A stretch of 64,000 nt of DNA, from assembly GCF_900116285.1 (NCBI RefSeq), contig NZ_FPAJ01000001.1, positions 620,001 through 684,000 on the forward strand. The letters run 5' to 3'. The notes below the pieces were generated by a model that had not been told where the DNA came from, searched no databases, and saw only the letters and a program-made list of their open reading frames with translations. This DNA is from Sulfitobacter marinus. Lineage in GTDB: Bacteria; Pseudomonadota; Alphaproteobacteria; Rhodobacterales; Rhodobacteraceae. Of the stretch, positions 18,181-26,630 are shown one piece after another. Made by a program: the position numbers and the translations under genes. Within the stretch, counting starts at the first letter, position 1. Every line of letters starts with the position of its first letter.

Positions 18181-18573
18181 TCACTCCATGTCGAACTTAG
18201 TGCGAGCGGCATTGATGCTTGGGAATTTCTCATCCGCCCAAGAGATCATCGCGTGAAGTGGCGCGAGAAAGGACGCGCCTAGGTCGGTCAAACCATAAGC
18301 GACTGATGGCGGCTTAGTACCAAAAACTTCACGATTCACGAGTCCATCACGCTCCAGATTTCGCAAGGATTGCGTCAGCATGCGTTTTGACACATCTGGC
18401 AGAGCCCGACCTAGCGCGTTGAACCGCTGTGGCCCGCCCTCTAGCTCTAGCAAAATCAGAGTGGTCCACTTTGCTGCCACGTGATCAAGCACCTGTCGCA
18501 CAGGACAATTGTTGGGATGAAATCCCATGGCCTTCCATTCATCCAGACGGTTTTGTTGAATGTCGCGCATCAT
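18181..18573 (-). CDS. HxlR-family transcriptional regulator
   Basis: A 130-residue winged-helix regulator with the HxlR core [22 protein letters not shown] and [25 protein letters not shown]. The single conserved cysteine before the first helix is the redox or electrophile sensor in QorR/YodB-type members. Its start follows GAAGGGACTG. It is divergent from a QorB-like quinone reductase, mirroring the qorB/ytfH pair of enterobacteria. Confidence 0.9.
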   Translation of the reverse strand: MMRDIQQNRLDEWKAMGFHPNNCPVRQVLDHVAAKWTTLILLELEGGPQRFNALGRALPDVSKRMLTQSLRNLERDGLVNREVFGTKPPSVAYGLTDLGASFLAPLHAMISWADEKFPSINAARTKFDME

Positions 18574-18662
18574 CAGTCCCTTCTATGCAGCCGTTTCCCC
18601 GCAACAGGTTCCCTTGGTGTTACCTGTGGAGATAAAAGTGCGTCCTTTTCTTTTCAGCAGCG

Positions 18663-18677
18663 GTCTCTAAATGAGAC
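18663..18677. promoter_or_regulatory. Candidate HxlR operator
   Basis: GTCTCTAAATGAGAC is a perfect 5-5-5 inverted repeat in the divergent gap between the HxlR gene and qorB, 33 bp before the qorB start. The position fits autoregulation and repression of qorB. No second copy was seen. Confidence 0.35.
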
Positions 18678-18709
18678 TTGTACTTAATTCTAGACTGAAA
18701 GAAAACACT

Positions 18710-19573
18710 ATGACAAAAATCCTGATCACCGGCGCAACCGGCCAACTTGGCCAGCTTGTTCTTGATGCCCTGTCCGCCAAGGCTGTTCCCGTTGAAACCA
18801 TCGCTGTTTTGGTGCGCCGCCAAGAGGCCGCCGCCGAACTCCAAGCCAAAGGCTACGACGTGCGCTTAGGCGACTACTCGGATGCTGACAACCTGGAGGC
18901 CGCTTTTGCAGGGCTGGATCGGTTGTTGTTCATCTCAAGCCCCGAGATAGGTCAACGCGTTCCGCAGCATCTCAACGTGATCAAAGCTGCCAAATCGGCG
19001 GGCGTGTCATTCATCGCTTACACGTCGTTGTTGAAGGCCGATACGAGCAAGATCGGTTTCGCTCCCGAACACATTGCTACGGAAGAAGCATTGGCGGCAT
19101 CAGGGCTCGACTACTGCTTGTTGCGCAATGCCTGGTATACAGAGAACTACCTTATGGCTTTGCCACAAATTCTTGAGATGGGGCAGCATTTTGGGGCCGC
19201 TGGCGATGCTAAATTTGCACCCGCGACACGCGCTGATCTCGCTCAGGCGGCAGCGGAAGTGCTTGTCAGCGCCGGACATGAAGGCAAGATTTACGAACTG
19301 GCCGGTGATGACGCTTTTACCTACCCCGAATACGCGAGCACCATTGGGGAACTCGCAGGTAAAGACATCGCCTACGTCGACATGCCGGAAGCTGCCTATC
19401 AGCAAGCGCTGGAAAGTGCAGGGGTACCCGGCCTGATGGCGTCATTGTTGGCCAATGCCGATGTCGCGGCCAAAGAGGGCTCGTTGTTTGACGATAGAAA
19501 GGGACTTTCGAAACTTATTGGTCGCCCAACCACATCCCTTGAAACAGTCCTGAAAGAGGCGTTAAATCAATGA
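18710..19573 (+). CDS. NmrA/SDR-family NAD(P)H:quinone oxidoreductase (QorB-like)
   Basis: A 287-residue atypical short-chain dehydrogenase with the NmrA-type nucleotide motif ITGATGQLG at residues 5-13. QorB of E. coli has the same length and reduces quinones with NADPH. The start at 18710 gives the motif its normal position; the upstream in-frame ATG at 18671 would overlap the probable operator. It pairs with the divergent HxlR regulator, suggesting induction by quinones or electrophiles. Confidence 0.87.
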   Translation: MTKILITGATGQLGQLVLDALSAKAVPVETIAVLVRRQEAAAELQAKGYDVRLGDYSDADNLEAAFAGLDRLLFISSPEIGQRVPQHLNVIKAAKSAGVSFIAYTSLLKADTSKIGFAPEHIATEEALAASGLDYCLLRNAWYTENYLMALPQILEMGQHFGAAGDAKFAPATRADLAQAAAEVLVSAGHEGKIYELAGDDAFTYPEYASTIGELAGKDIAYVDMPEAAYQQALESAGVPGLMASLLANADVAAKEGSLFDDRKGLSKLIGRPTTSLETVLKEALNQ

Positions 19574-19581
19574 TCAACTCA

Positions 19582-20015
19582 ATGAGCAAAGGTTTGACCC
19601 TTGCCTTCTAGCTTTGCGCTGCGCCAGTTGCGGGCTTCGCTGAGAACGCCCGTGACATCGCGATCAATGGCTTGAAGGCCGTTTTCATCGACCGCGATGT
19701 AGCCGCAATCGATGCTTATTTCGACCCTGACTATATTCAGCACAACCCGATGTTTCCGAAGGGGCTGGACACGCTCAAAGGGTTTGCTGCCAATATGCCA
19801 GAAGGATTTTCCTACCAGATTGGTAATGTCATCGCAGACGAAGATCAGGGGCTGGTGGCCATCCATTTCCGGGTCGTTGGTTTTGCCCCGGAACCCATGA
19901 TCGGCGTTGATAATATGCGCGTTTCAGATGGTAAAACCGTCGAGCATTGGGACGTATTGCAAGCCGAGGTGACAGATACGGTTTCTGGCAACCCAATGTG
20001 GCCCAGACGCAGTAA
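19582..20015 (+). pseudogene. Secreted NTF2/SnoaL-like protein, broken
   Basis: From ATG at 19582 the frame reads MSKGLTLAF, then TAG (19609-19611), then LCAAPVAGFAEN, so a stop codon interrupts what is plainly a signal peptide. After it, the NTF2-like domain continues intact (VAAIDAYFDPDYIQHNPMFPKGLDTLKGF ... VEHWDVLQAEVTDTVSGNPMW). The open frame then runs on to 20280 with basic, non-family sequence across a hairpin, suggesting the 3' end is also shifted; a TAA in another frame occurs at 20013. A gene caller would probably start it at TTG 19672. It follows qorB closely. A readthrough or a short cytosolic product remains possible. Confidence 0.65.
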
Positions 20016-20031
20016 CCTGAATAGCAAAAGA

Positions 20032-20066
20032 AGGAGAAAGGCTGCTTCTTTGGTGGCCTTTCTCCT
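20032..20066 (-). terminator. Probable terminator of the sugar-acid/TRAP operon
   Basis: Arms 20032-20042 and 20056-20066 (AGGAGAAAGGC and its exact complement) form an 11-bp stem with a 13-base loop. On the minus strand the stem is followed by TCTTTTGC, a weak T-run. It lies about 140 bp downstream of the RraA-like gene, the last gene of the minus-strand operon. Confidence 0.5.
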
Positions 20067-20203
20067 GCTGCTGCACATGGGATGGGAGCAGACAACCCCG
20101 CATCCTTTCGACAATCGCAAAGGTCGTCACGGTCCCGTCAATCCCCCGAAAATCACGTCGCGCAATCGTCCGCTTGTCCCAACCCAGATGGGCAGGTGGT
20201 TGC

Positions 20204-20929
20204 CTAGCGGCCCGTCCGTTTACGCCAAGCAGCAAATTTTTGCTGGTTTTCCTCGATGGTGCAGGGATACAGCCCGATGATCGGCGTGCCGTTCATGACC
20301 TCTTCAAGAACAAAATCCTCAAAGCTTTCCATGCCAGAACAGACATCGGCGATTTCATCGGCCAGATGCGCAGGGATCACCATCACGCCGTCGCGGTCAC
20401 CTACAACCACATCCCCGGGAAAGACCGCGACATCGCCACAGGCGATCGGACCGTTGATTTCGATGGCTTCGTGCAGGGTCAGGTTTGTAGGGGCTGAGGG
20501 TCTGGCGCAGAACGCGGGCATATCAAGTTCGCCGATCCCGTGGGCATCGCGAAAACCACCGTCTGATACGACGCCAGCGCATCCGCGCACGGCCAACCGC
20601 GTCACAAGGATTGACCCCGCCGTTGCCGCGCGCGCGTCCTTGCGGGCATCCATCACCAGCACATGTCCTTCGGGGCAGGTTTCCACAGCGACCCGCTGGG
20701 GGTGATCGGCGTTGCGGAAAACCTCAAGCGGGTTGCGATCTTCGCGGGCGGGAATATAGCGCAGGGTAAAGGCCTGCCCGACCATGGTTTCGTCTTTGGC
20801 AGAGACAGCAGACACCCCTTGGATGAACTGGTTGCGCAGCCCCCGTTTGAACAATTGTGTAGCAATCGAGGCGGTCGAGACGCGCATCAGCTGTTTGCGC
20901 GTCTCATCGGAAAGAACATAGTCGGCCAT
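20204..20929 (-). CDS. RraA-like protein (HMG/CHA-aldolase-type fold)
   Basis: A 241-residue protein of the RraA/4-hydroxy-4-methyl-2-oxoglutarate aldolase family. The conserved GGFRD (Arg-Asp metal/pyruvate-site motif) sits in VVSDGGFRDAHGIGELDMPAF. AAG-GA precedes its ATG at 20929. Annotated as RNase-E inhibitor homologues by habit, proteins of this branch are often found with IlvD/Edd sugar-acid dehydratases, as here (9 bp spacing). A role as a divalent-metal pyruvate aldolase or keto-acid hydro-lyase acting on the dehydratase product is a reasonable inference. Confidence 0.8.
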   Translation of the reverse strand: MADYVLSDETRKQLMRVSTASIATQLFKRGLRNQFIQGVSAVSAKDETMVGQAFTLRYIPAREDRNPLEVFRNADHPQRVAVETCPEGHVLVMDARKDARAATAGSILVTRLAVRGCAGVVSDGGFRDAHGIGELDMPAFCARPSAPTNLTLHEAIEINGPIACGDVAVFPGDVVVGDRDGVMVIPAHLADEIADVCSGMESFEDFVLEEVMNGTPIIGLYPCTIEENQQKFAAWRKRTGR

Positions 20930-20938
20930 ATCGTTCCT

Positions 20939-22672
20939 TTAGAAAATATCGGGTTCGTCGGCAGTGCGGCCAAACCCAGTTTCAAGAAAATCAAAGTCGC
21001 AGCCTTTGTCGGCCTGCGTCACATGTTTCGCATAAAAATAGCCGTAGCCGCGTTCATAACGGCCCTTTGGGGCCTGCCATGCAGCGCGACGACGGGCCAA
21101 TTCGTCATCATCAACCAACATGTCCAATCGGCGTGCGTCCAGATCCAACTGCACGATATCACCGGTTTGCAACAGCGCAAGCGGGCCGCCCACATAGCTT
21201 TCAGGGGCCACGTGCAGCACGCAGGCCCCGTAGGAGGTGCCAGACATGCGCGCGTCTGAGATGCGCAGCATATCGCGCTGGCCTTGATTGATCAGTGCCT
21301 TGGGGATCGGCAACATGCCCCATTCAGGAAATCCCGGCCCGCCCTGCGGCCCAGCGTTGCGTAGCACCATCACTGTGTCGGGTGTGATTGTCAGGTTCTC
21401 ATCATCGACCGATTCTTTCATTTCGGGATAGCTATCGAACACCAAAGCAGGCCCTTGGTGCTGATAAAACTTGGGATCACAGGCCGCCGGTTTGATCACG
21501 GCCCCGTCAGGGCACAGATTGCCACGCAACACGGCCAAAGACCCTTCTTTGTAGACGGGGTTTGATAAGGGGCGGATGACGTCATCATTGTAGACCTCGG
21601 CGCCTTGCAGGTTTTCACCCATCGACCGGCCTGTGACGGTCAGGCAGTTTGTATCAAGCATGGATTCGATTTGCTTCATCAGCGCGCGCAGGCCACCCGC
21701 ATAATAGAAATCTTCCATCAGGTAATCCTGACCAGAGGGGCGCACGTTGGTGATCAGCGGTGTCTTGCGGCCCAGATCATCAAGATCATCAAGGGTCAGA
21801 TCAACGCCCGCGCGGCGCGCCATCGCGATCAGATGCACAACGGCGTTGGTCGAACAGCCCGTCGCCATCGCCACAACTGCCGCATTACGACAGGCTGGCG
21901 CGGTGATGATCTTTTCGGGGGTCAGGTCCTCCCAGACCATGTCAACGATGCGGCGTCCGCAGGCCGCGCTCATGCGTTGGTGCCCTGCATCCACTGCTGG
22001 GATTGACGATGCACCGGGCAGGGTGATCCCCATCGCATCGGCGATTGCCGTCATGGTCGATGCTGTGCCCATCGTCATGCAGGTGCCCGCCGAGCGGGCG
22101 ATCCCGCCTTGCACGCCCAGCCATTCCGCGTCGCTGATATTACCCGCGCGGCGTTCGTCCCAGTATTTCCACGCATCCGACCCTGATCCCAAAATCCGCC
22201 CCGCATAATTGCCGCGCAGCATCGGACCTGCGGGCAAATAAATCAGCGGCACGCCTGCGGAAATCGCCCCCAGCACCAGCCCCGGCGTGGTCTTGTCACA
22301 GCCCCCCATCAGCACGACCCCATCAAGGGGGTGCGACCGGATCATTTCTTCGGTTTCCATGGCCAGCATGTTGCGGTACATCATCGAGGTCGGTTTGGTG
22401 AAACTTTCATCCACCGACAGCGACGGCAGCTCCACACCGAACCCGCCAGCCTGCAACACCCCGCGTTTTACGTCCTGTGCCCTTTCGCGGAAATGCGCGT
22501 GACAGGTATTGAGTTCCGACCATGTGTTCAGAATGCCGATCACGGGTTTGTCGCGAAAATCATCTTCGGCGTAACCTAGCTGCATCATGCGGCTTTTATG
22601 TCCGAAGGTGCGCAAATCGTCAGGGGCAAACCAACGCGCTGATCTGAGGTCTTTTGCAATTTTTTGTGTCAT
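20939..22672 (-). CDS. IlvD/Edd-family dehydratase, probable sugar-acid (arabinonate/xylonate-type) dehydratase
   Basis: A 577-residue Fe-S dehydratase with MGGCDKTTPG (cluster ligand Cys), TCMTMGTASTM (second cluster Cys) and GCSTNAVVHLIA. The opening RSARWFAPDDLRTFGHKSR and the branch-specific QLGYAEDDFRDKPVIGILNTWSELN fit L-arabinonate, xylonate or related aldonate dehydratases rather than housekeeping IlvD. It would turn an aldonate into a 2-keto-3-deoxy acid. The start at 22672 follows GGATGACCC; an in-frame ATG at 22708 would overlap the small membrane gene. Confidence 0.85.
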   Translation of the reverse strand: MTQKIAKDLRSARWFAPDDLRTFGHKSRMMQLGYAEDDFRDKPVIGILNTWSELNTCHAHFRERAQDVKRGVLQAGGFGVELPSLSVDESFTKPTSMMYRNMLAMETEEMIRSHPLDGVVLMGGCDKTTPGLVLGAISAGVPLIYLPAGPMLRGNYAGRILGSGSDAWKYWDERRAGNISDAEWLGVQGGIARSAGTCMTMGTASTMTAIADAMGITLPGASSIPAVDAGHQRMSAACGRRIVDMVWEDLTPEKIITAPACRNAAVVAMATGCSTNAVVHLIAMARRAGVDLTLDDLDDLGRKTPLITNVRPSGQDYLMEDFYYAGGLRALMKQIESMLDTNCLTVTGRSMGENLQGAEVYNDDVIRPLSNPVYKEGSLAVLRGNLCPDGAVIKPAACDPKFYQHQGPALVFDSYPEMKESVDDENLTITPDTVMVLRNAGPQGGPGFPEWGMLPIPKALINQGQRDMLRISDARMSGTSYGACVLHVAPESYVGGPLALLQTGDIVQLDLDARRLDMLVDDDELARRRAAWQAPKGRYERGYGYFYAKHVTQADKGCDFDFLETGFGRTADEPDIF

Positions 22673-22676
22673 CGGG

Positions 22677-22838
22677 TCATCCAGTGAATGCGAACATAAG
22701 CCACACAAGAACCGCCGTCAGGACCACGCCCAGAACTTCTGGCCAATTCCCATGTTTGGTGTCGTCTTGCGTTTCTTCGTGGGTGAATTCGGGGGCAGAG
22801 ATGTCTTCATCCTGCTTGGTGAGTTTTGGGTTCTCCAT
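22677..22838 (-). CDS. 53-residue single-helix membrane protein between TRAP permease and dehydratase
   Basis: A small gene with a good ribosome-binding site (GAGGTC six bases before ATG). It has a charged, acidic N-terminal half (MENPKLTKQDEDISAPEF...) and one strongly hydrophobic helix at about 34-51 (EVLGVVLTAVLVWLMFAF). It starts 9 bp after the stop of the TRAP large permease and ends 4 bp before the dehydratase start, so it sits tightly inside the operon. The function is not recognised. Its placement and topology suggest a small accessory subunit of the TRAP transporter, or a similar membrane microprotein. Confidence 0.75.
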   Translation of the reverse strand: MENPKLTKQDEDISAPEFTHEETQDDTKHGNWPEVLGVVLTAVLVWLMFAFTG

Positions 22839-22847
22839 TGTGCGACC

Positions 22848-24164
22848 TCAATCCATCATCGCTGGCAGCCAAAGCGCCAACTGGGGGAAAAACAGCACAA
22901 GAAACAGCCCGACTATTTGCAGCGCGATAAACGGAAGAACTGCAACAAAGATGTCCTGAAGCTCGACCCCTTTGGGTGCCACGGATTTCAGAAAGAAACA
23001 CGCAGGTCCAAAGGGCGGTGAAAGATAGTAAATCTGAATGTTCATCGCAAAAAGGACGCCAAACCAGATCGGATCAAACCCTAGGTCGATTACAACCGGT
23101 GCAAAGATCGGCACCGTGATAAAGATAATCGCGATCCACTCCAGAAATGTGCCCAGCAACATGACAATCAACATCATCACCGCGATGACCATCAGCGGGG
23201 GCACGTCCAGGCCGGTCAGCAGTCCGTGCAAAAACTCGCCCCCGCCAATCCGGTTATAGATGCCAATCAGCGAAACAGCACCCAGCACCAGCCAGATGAT
23301 AGACCCCACCGTCAGCACCGTTTGGCGCATCGCATCGCGTGCCATCGTCCAGCGCAGCTCACCTTGTGCTGCGGCCACAACCAGCGCGCCAACAGCCCCG
23401 ATCGCAGCGGCCTCGATCACGGTGGCCACGCCGGAATAGATCACGCCAAGCACGGTTCCGATCAACACAGCGGGCAGGATCACCCCCTTCATGAATTTCA
23501 ACCGCTTGAACAAAGGCAAACCCGTTTCCGGGATGTCGTAGATCGGGGCCAGTGCAGGGTTCAAACGGACCCGTGCGAGGATGTAGGCGATATAAAGCGA
23601 CGCCAGCAAAAGCCCCGGCGTGGCCGAAGCCGCAAACAGCTTTGTAATCGAAACCTGCGCGGCCAGCCCGTAGATGATCAACACGACAGACGGCGGGATC
23701 AGTGTGGCTAGGGCTCCTGCTGCACAGATGATGCCGATTGACAGCTTTTTATCATACCCAAGCCGCAACATCTGCGGCAGCGCAATCAGGCCCAGCATGA
23801 CGATTTCGCCACCCATTATCCCCGACATCGCGGCCAATACGACAGCCACGATGCAGGTTTGCACCCCAACCGATCCGCGGAACCGTCCGCCCAGAATTGC
23901 CATGGAATCAAAAAGCGATTTGGCGATCCCCGAACGCTCAAGCACGTTCGCCATAAACACAAAGAACGGCACCGCGATCAGTTCGTATTTATGCAAGACT
24001 TCGCTGACGTTGGCCGCAACGATGAAATACCCTGCACGTACGCCAAAATAGAGCACCGCAGTCGCCAAAGACACCGTGAGCGTGGTGATGCCCAGCGGGA
24101 CGCCAAGTGCCATCAAGCAAAACAGCGAGACCACAATCAGCAGTGTGATGATTTCAATTCCCAA
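22848..24164 (-). CDS. dctM: TRAP transporter large permease (DctM)
   Basis: About 438 residues with about 12 transmembrane segments, typical of the DctM/SiaM large subunit that couples Na+ flow to solute uptake. The best start is TTG at 24164 (GIEIITLLIVVSLF follows). It overlaps the small-permease stop by 11 bases and has AAAGGGACA upstream; the longer frame to 24245 would add non-family residues. It works with the adjacent DctQ and DctP to import a carboxylate, probably a sugar acid given the neighbours. Confidence 0.9.
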   Translation of the reverse strand: MGIEIITLLIVVSLFCLMALGVPLGITTLTVSLATAVLYFGVRAGYFIVAANVSEVLHKYELIAVPFFVFMANVLERSGIAKSLFDSMAILGGRFRGSVGVQTCIVAVVLAAMSGIMGGEIVMLGLIALPQMLRLGYDKKLSIGIICAAGALATLIPPSVVLIIYGLAAQVSITKLFAASATPGLLLASLYIAYILARVRLNPALAPIYDIPETGLPLFKRLKFMKGVILPAVLIGTVLGVIYSGVATVIEAAAIGAVGALVVAAAQGELRWTMARDAMRQTVLTVGSIIWLVLGAVSLIGIYNRIGGGEFLHGLLTGLDVPPLMVIAVMMLIVMLLGTFLEWIAIIFITVPIFAPVVIDLGFDPIWFGVLFAMNIQIYYLSPPFGPACFFLKSVAPKGVELQDIFVAVLPFIALQIVGLFLVLFFPQLALWLPAMMD

Positions 24165-24675
24165 CGGACATGTCCCTTTGTTCGTCTTGGGCCCAGCGAA
24201 CGATATTCGCCGCCAACTGAGCCAGATAAAGAATGCACCCCACAACGATCATCACCTTAAACAGCGTCGGCTGGATCGAGTTGAAGGCAGTGCCCGAATG
24301 CTCGGTCCGGCCAAGGACTTTCATTGCAGGGCCCCATAGCGCAAATGTGAGTACAAGGATGGCCGCAAAGGCAATCAGCTGTTGCAACAGTTCAAATGCG
24401 CGCCAGATTTTTCGCCCGACCATCAGCTCTAGCATGGTGATGGAAATATGCCGTTTGCGTTCGGTGACATAGCCGACTGACATCACCCAAGCGGTTGCGC
24501 AAAGCGTCATGGCCAGTTCGGTTGACCAAACCGTCGGGCGATCAAATCCGTAGCGCATCACGACCTCAAACGCGGATATCGCGATGCAGGCAAAATAAAG
24601 AACTGAGCAGCCTTGGCCGATAAAGACACTGAAGTGGCTCATGAAATCGGCCCAGCGGGCAAGCAAGCGTTTCAT
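24154..24675 (-). CDS. dctQ: TRAP transporter small permease (DctQ)
   Basis: A 173-residue protein with four membrane helices and the DctQ-type core FEVVMRYGFDRPTVWSTELAM. The start at 24675 (MKRLLARW) has AGGGGTAG upstream. It lies 62 bp after the binding-protein gene, the gap holding a strong hairpin, and overlaps the large permease start. Confidence 0.88.
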   Translation of the reverse strand: MKRLLARWADFMSHFSVFIGQGCSVLYFACIAISAFEVVMRYGFDRPTVWSTELAMTLCATAWVMSVGYVTERKRHISITMLELMVGRKIWRAFELLQQLIAFAAILVLTFALWGPAMKVLGRTEHSGTAFNSIQPTLFKVMIVVGCILYLAQLAANIVRWAQDEQRDMSVGN

Positions 24676-24700
24676 CGCTACCCCTGATCTAGGAAAATAT

Positions 24701-24730
24701 AGTGTCGCCCATGCCAAGATGGGCGACACT
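24701..24730 (-). promoter_or_regulatory. Intercistronic hairpin between dctP and dctQ
   Basis: AGTGTCGCCCAT (24701-24712) and its exact complement (24719-24730) form a perfect 12-bp stem with a 6-base loop, 7 bases past the dctP stop. In the transcript the stem is followed by ATATTTTCC, a partial T-run. It most likely acts as an attenuating terminator or mRNA stabiliser, giving more binding protein than permease. Confidence 0.7.
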
Positions 24731-24737
24731 CGCAAAT

Positions 24738-25763
24738 TCATTCAGAAAACAAACCGATTTCTGTCATGTAAGCGATGTGAGCTTCCAGCGCTTCTTGGGC
24801 CAGATCGGATTTTTGGGCGAAAACTTCCCATTGTTCGCGTGCCACCGCCCGCAGCTTGTCGCGGTCGACCTGCGCCCAGTTGATCACTTCGATATCATCC
24901 GATGCATCGTCGCGGGTGGCCAGTTCAACATCAAGTTTCGACACCTCTTCGGCCATCGCGTACATGGCATCATACCACCACGTCCGCAGTGCGGCCTGAT
25001 CGTCCGCTGACAGCGTTTCCCATTTGGCCGTGCTGATCGTGAACTGCATGGACGGCATTGAGTGGATGCCAGGGTAAAGCGGGTAGGGTGCCACATCGTG
25101 CAGGCCCGTCCGGTCGTTGTTTACATAAGCCGATGCATCCGCAGCATCGACGATCCCCTTTTCAAGTGCGCCGAACACTTCCGAAAACGGGATAGAGACA
25201 GGTGACGCCCCTGCGGCCTGAAAAACGGCTGCGGCCAATCCTTCGGGGGACCGGATTTTCTGCCCTGCCAGATCTTCGAACGTGCGGATCGGGGTGCGGG
25301 CCGGCAACGCTTCGCGTGAGTAGGGGCCACAGGCCACAACATGCACTTCGCCTTGGGTGATTTCATCAACCGCGCGCTGCATCATCGCCTCACCGCCACC
25401 ATCGCGGCAAAATCCAAGCATCTGTTGCGGGGTATCATATCCTGAAATCAGATCACCCATGATCGCAAATGCGGGTTCCAGTCCGGCAAAGTAGTTCACG
25501 GATGTGAAATTACCGTCAAGCACGCCAACGGCCACGGCCTCTGGTGTTTCGCGCGCCGGAACAACCGATCCGTTCGGTGTGAAGACGATCTCAACACGAC
25601 CTTCGGTCATCTGTGAAATTTTTGGCAGCCAAGTTTCGGTCAGGTACTGGGTTGAGAAATCTCCGGCGTTAAATGAAGTTTGAATTGTGAATGTTTCAGC
25701 GGTCGCAGCGTTTGCCGTAACACAAACCGTCGCCATAAGCAGCGCGTGTTTTATGAGTCTCAT
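24738..25763 (-). CDS. dctP: TRAP transporter substrate-binding protein (DctP)
   Basis: A 341-residue DctP/SiaP-family periplasmic receptor with signal peptide MRLIKHALLMATVCVTANAATA. It has the carboxylate-binding fold features, including a conserved Arg region (KIRSPEGLAAAVFQAAGASPVSIPFSEVFGALEKGIVDAAD). It is the first gene of the minus-strand operon: dctP, hairpin, dctQ, dctM, small membrane protein, dehydratase, RraA-like. A palindromic operator lies about 53 bp upstream. Confidence 0.9.
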   Translation of the reverse strand: MRLIKHALLMATVCVTANAATAETFTIQTSFNAGDFSTQYLTETWLPKISQMTEGRVEIVFTPNGSVVPARETPEAVAVGVLDGNFTSVNYFAGLEPAFAIMGDLISGYDTPQQMLGFCRDGGGEAMMQRAVDEITQGEVHVVACGPYSREALPARTPIRTFEDLAGQKIRSPEGLAAAVFQAAGASPVSIPFSEVFGALEKGIVDAADASAYVNNDRTGLHDVAPYPLYPGIHSMPSMQFTISTAKWETLSADDQAALRTWWYDAMYAMAEEVSKLDVELATRDDASDDIEVINWAQVDRDKLRAVAREQWEVFAQKSDLAQEALEAHIAYMTEIGLFSE

Positions 25764-25815
25764 TATTTTCTCCCAATGGAAAAATGCGGCGCTCTCCTCC
25801 TCCGCAGTCTTATAT

Positions 25816-25829
25816 ACTAATATATTAGT
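25816..25829. promoter_or_regulatory. Palindromic operator upstream of TRAP operon 1
   Basis: ACTAATATATTAGT is a perfect 14-bp palindrome in the divergent region between dctP and the GntR gene at 25897. A copy with one change occurs before the second TRAP operon (27534-27547), which argues for a shared regulator binding both. GntR/FCD proteins bind short palindromes of this kind. Confidence 0.65.
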
Positions 25830-25896
25830 GCCTTAGGAGCAAGCCTGTTCTATGGTGCGACGACAGGCAGCTAAAAATCAGTATTGAGCATTTCGA

Positions 25897-26610
25897 ATGA
25901 ACGACCAAAACACGCCCCCACCCGCCAACGCCGTGCCCCCGATGCGCGGACCGCTGCGCAAGACATCCATCAGCCAGCAGGTCTATGAGGCATTGCGCAA
26001 CCGCATCATAGACCTGGAACTTGTGCCCGGTCTGAACCTGTCGCGTGTCGAGATCGCGGATTTCTATAGCGTCAGTCAGACCCCCGTGCGCGACGCGATG
26101 CTTAAACTGGAGGAAGAAGGCCTGTTGGTGATCTTTCCCCAATCCAAAACCGAAGTGTCGCGTATCAACATCGATCAAGCACGCGAAACGCAATTCTTGC
26201 GCGTGTCGCTAGAAACCGAAGTGGTCAGAAAGTTGGCCACGTCTGGTACCGATGACTGTGTCGCAGAAGCCAAGGTAATCATCACGCGTCAAAAGTCTGC
26301 ATTTGACGCAGACGATCTGCCGTATTTTCAGGAACTCGACCGTGCATTCCACAAAGCGTTGTTCACCGCTGCGGGTCTGGAAAATCTCTGGCATTTGATT
26401 GACGAAAGGTCTGGCCAGATTGACCGGCTGCGAAAACTTAATCTGCCCGTTGCGGGCAAGACCAAAGAAATCATCAAGGCGCACAGCGCAATTGTCGCGG
26501 CGATCGAACGCAAAGACGCAGATGACGCAGAAAACCAAGTGCGGACCCACCTGTCCGGCACCTTGGGCCAGATTGACATGATCATGGCGCGCCACCCCGC
26601 GTTCTTTTAG
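25897..26610 (+). CDS. GntR/FCD-family transcriptional regulator
   Basis: A 237-residue FadR-subfamily protein with an N-terminal winged helix (about 25-90, EIADFYSVSQTPVRDAMLKLEEEGL) and an all-helical FCD domain carrying the metal/ligand residues (DRAFHKALFTAAGLENLW and KAHSAIVAAIERKDADDAENQVRTHL). Such proteins sense sugar acids or other carboxylates. Divergence from TRAP operon 1 and the operator between them suggest it represses the sugar-acid genes until substrate appears. Confidence 0.9.
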   Translation: MNDQNTPPPANAVPPMRGPLRKTSISQQVYEALRNRIIDLELVPGLNLSRVEIADFYSVSQTPVRDAMLKLEEEGLLVIFPQSKTEVSRINIDQARETQFLRVSLETEVVRKLATSGTDDCVAEAKVIITRQKSAFDADDLPYFQELDRAFHKALFTAAGLENLWHLIDERSGQIDRLRKLNLPVAGKTKEIIKAHSAIVAAIERKDADDAENQVRTHLSGTLGQIDMIMARHPAFF

Positions 26611-26630
26611 ACAACGGCCAGTTGGCTGCG

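Noticed and set aside
20016..20280. C-terminal 89-residue extension of the NTF2-like frame as real protein
   Set aside because: The sequence is basic and non-family, crosses a probable terminator stem, and overlaps the end of the RraA-like gene on the other strand.
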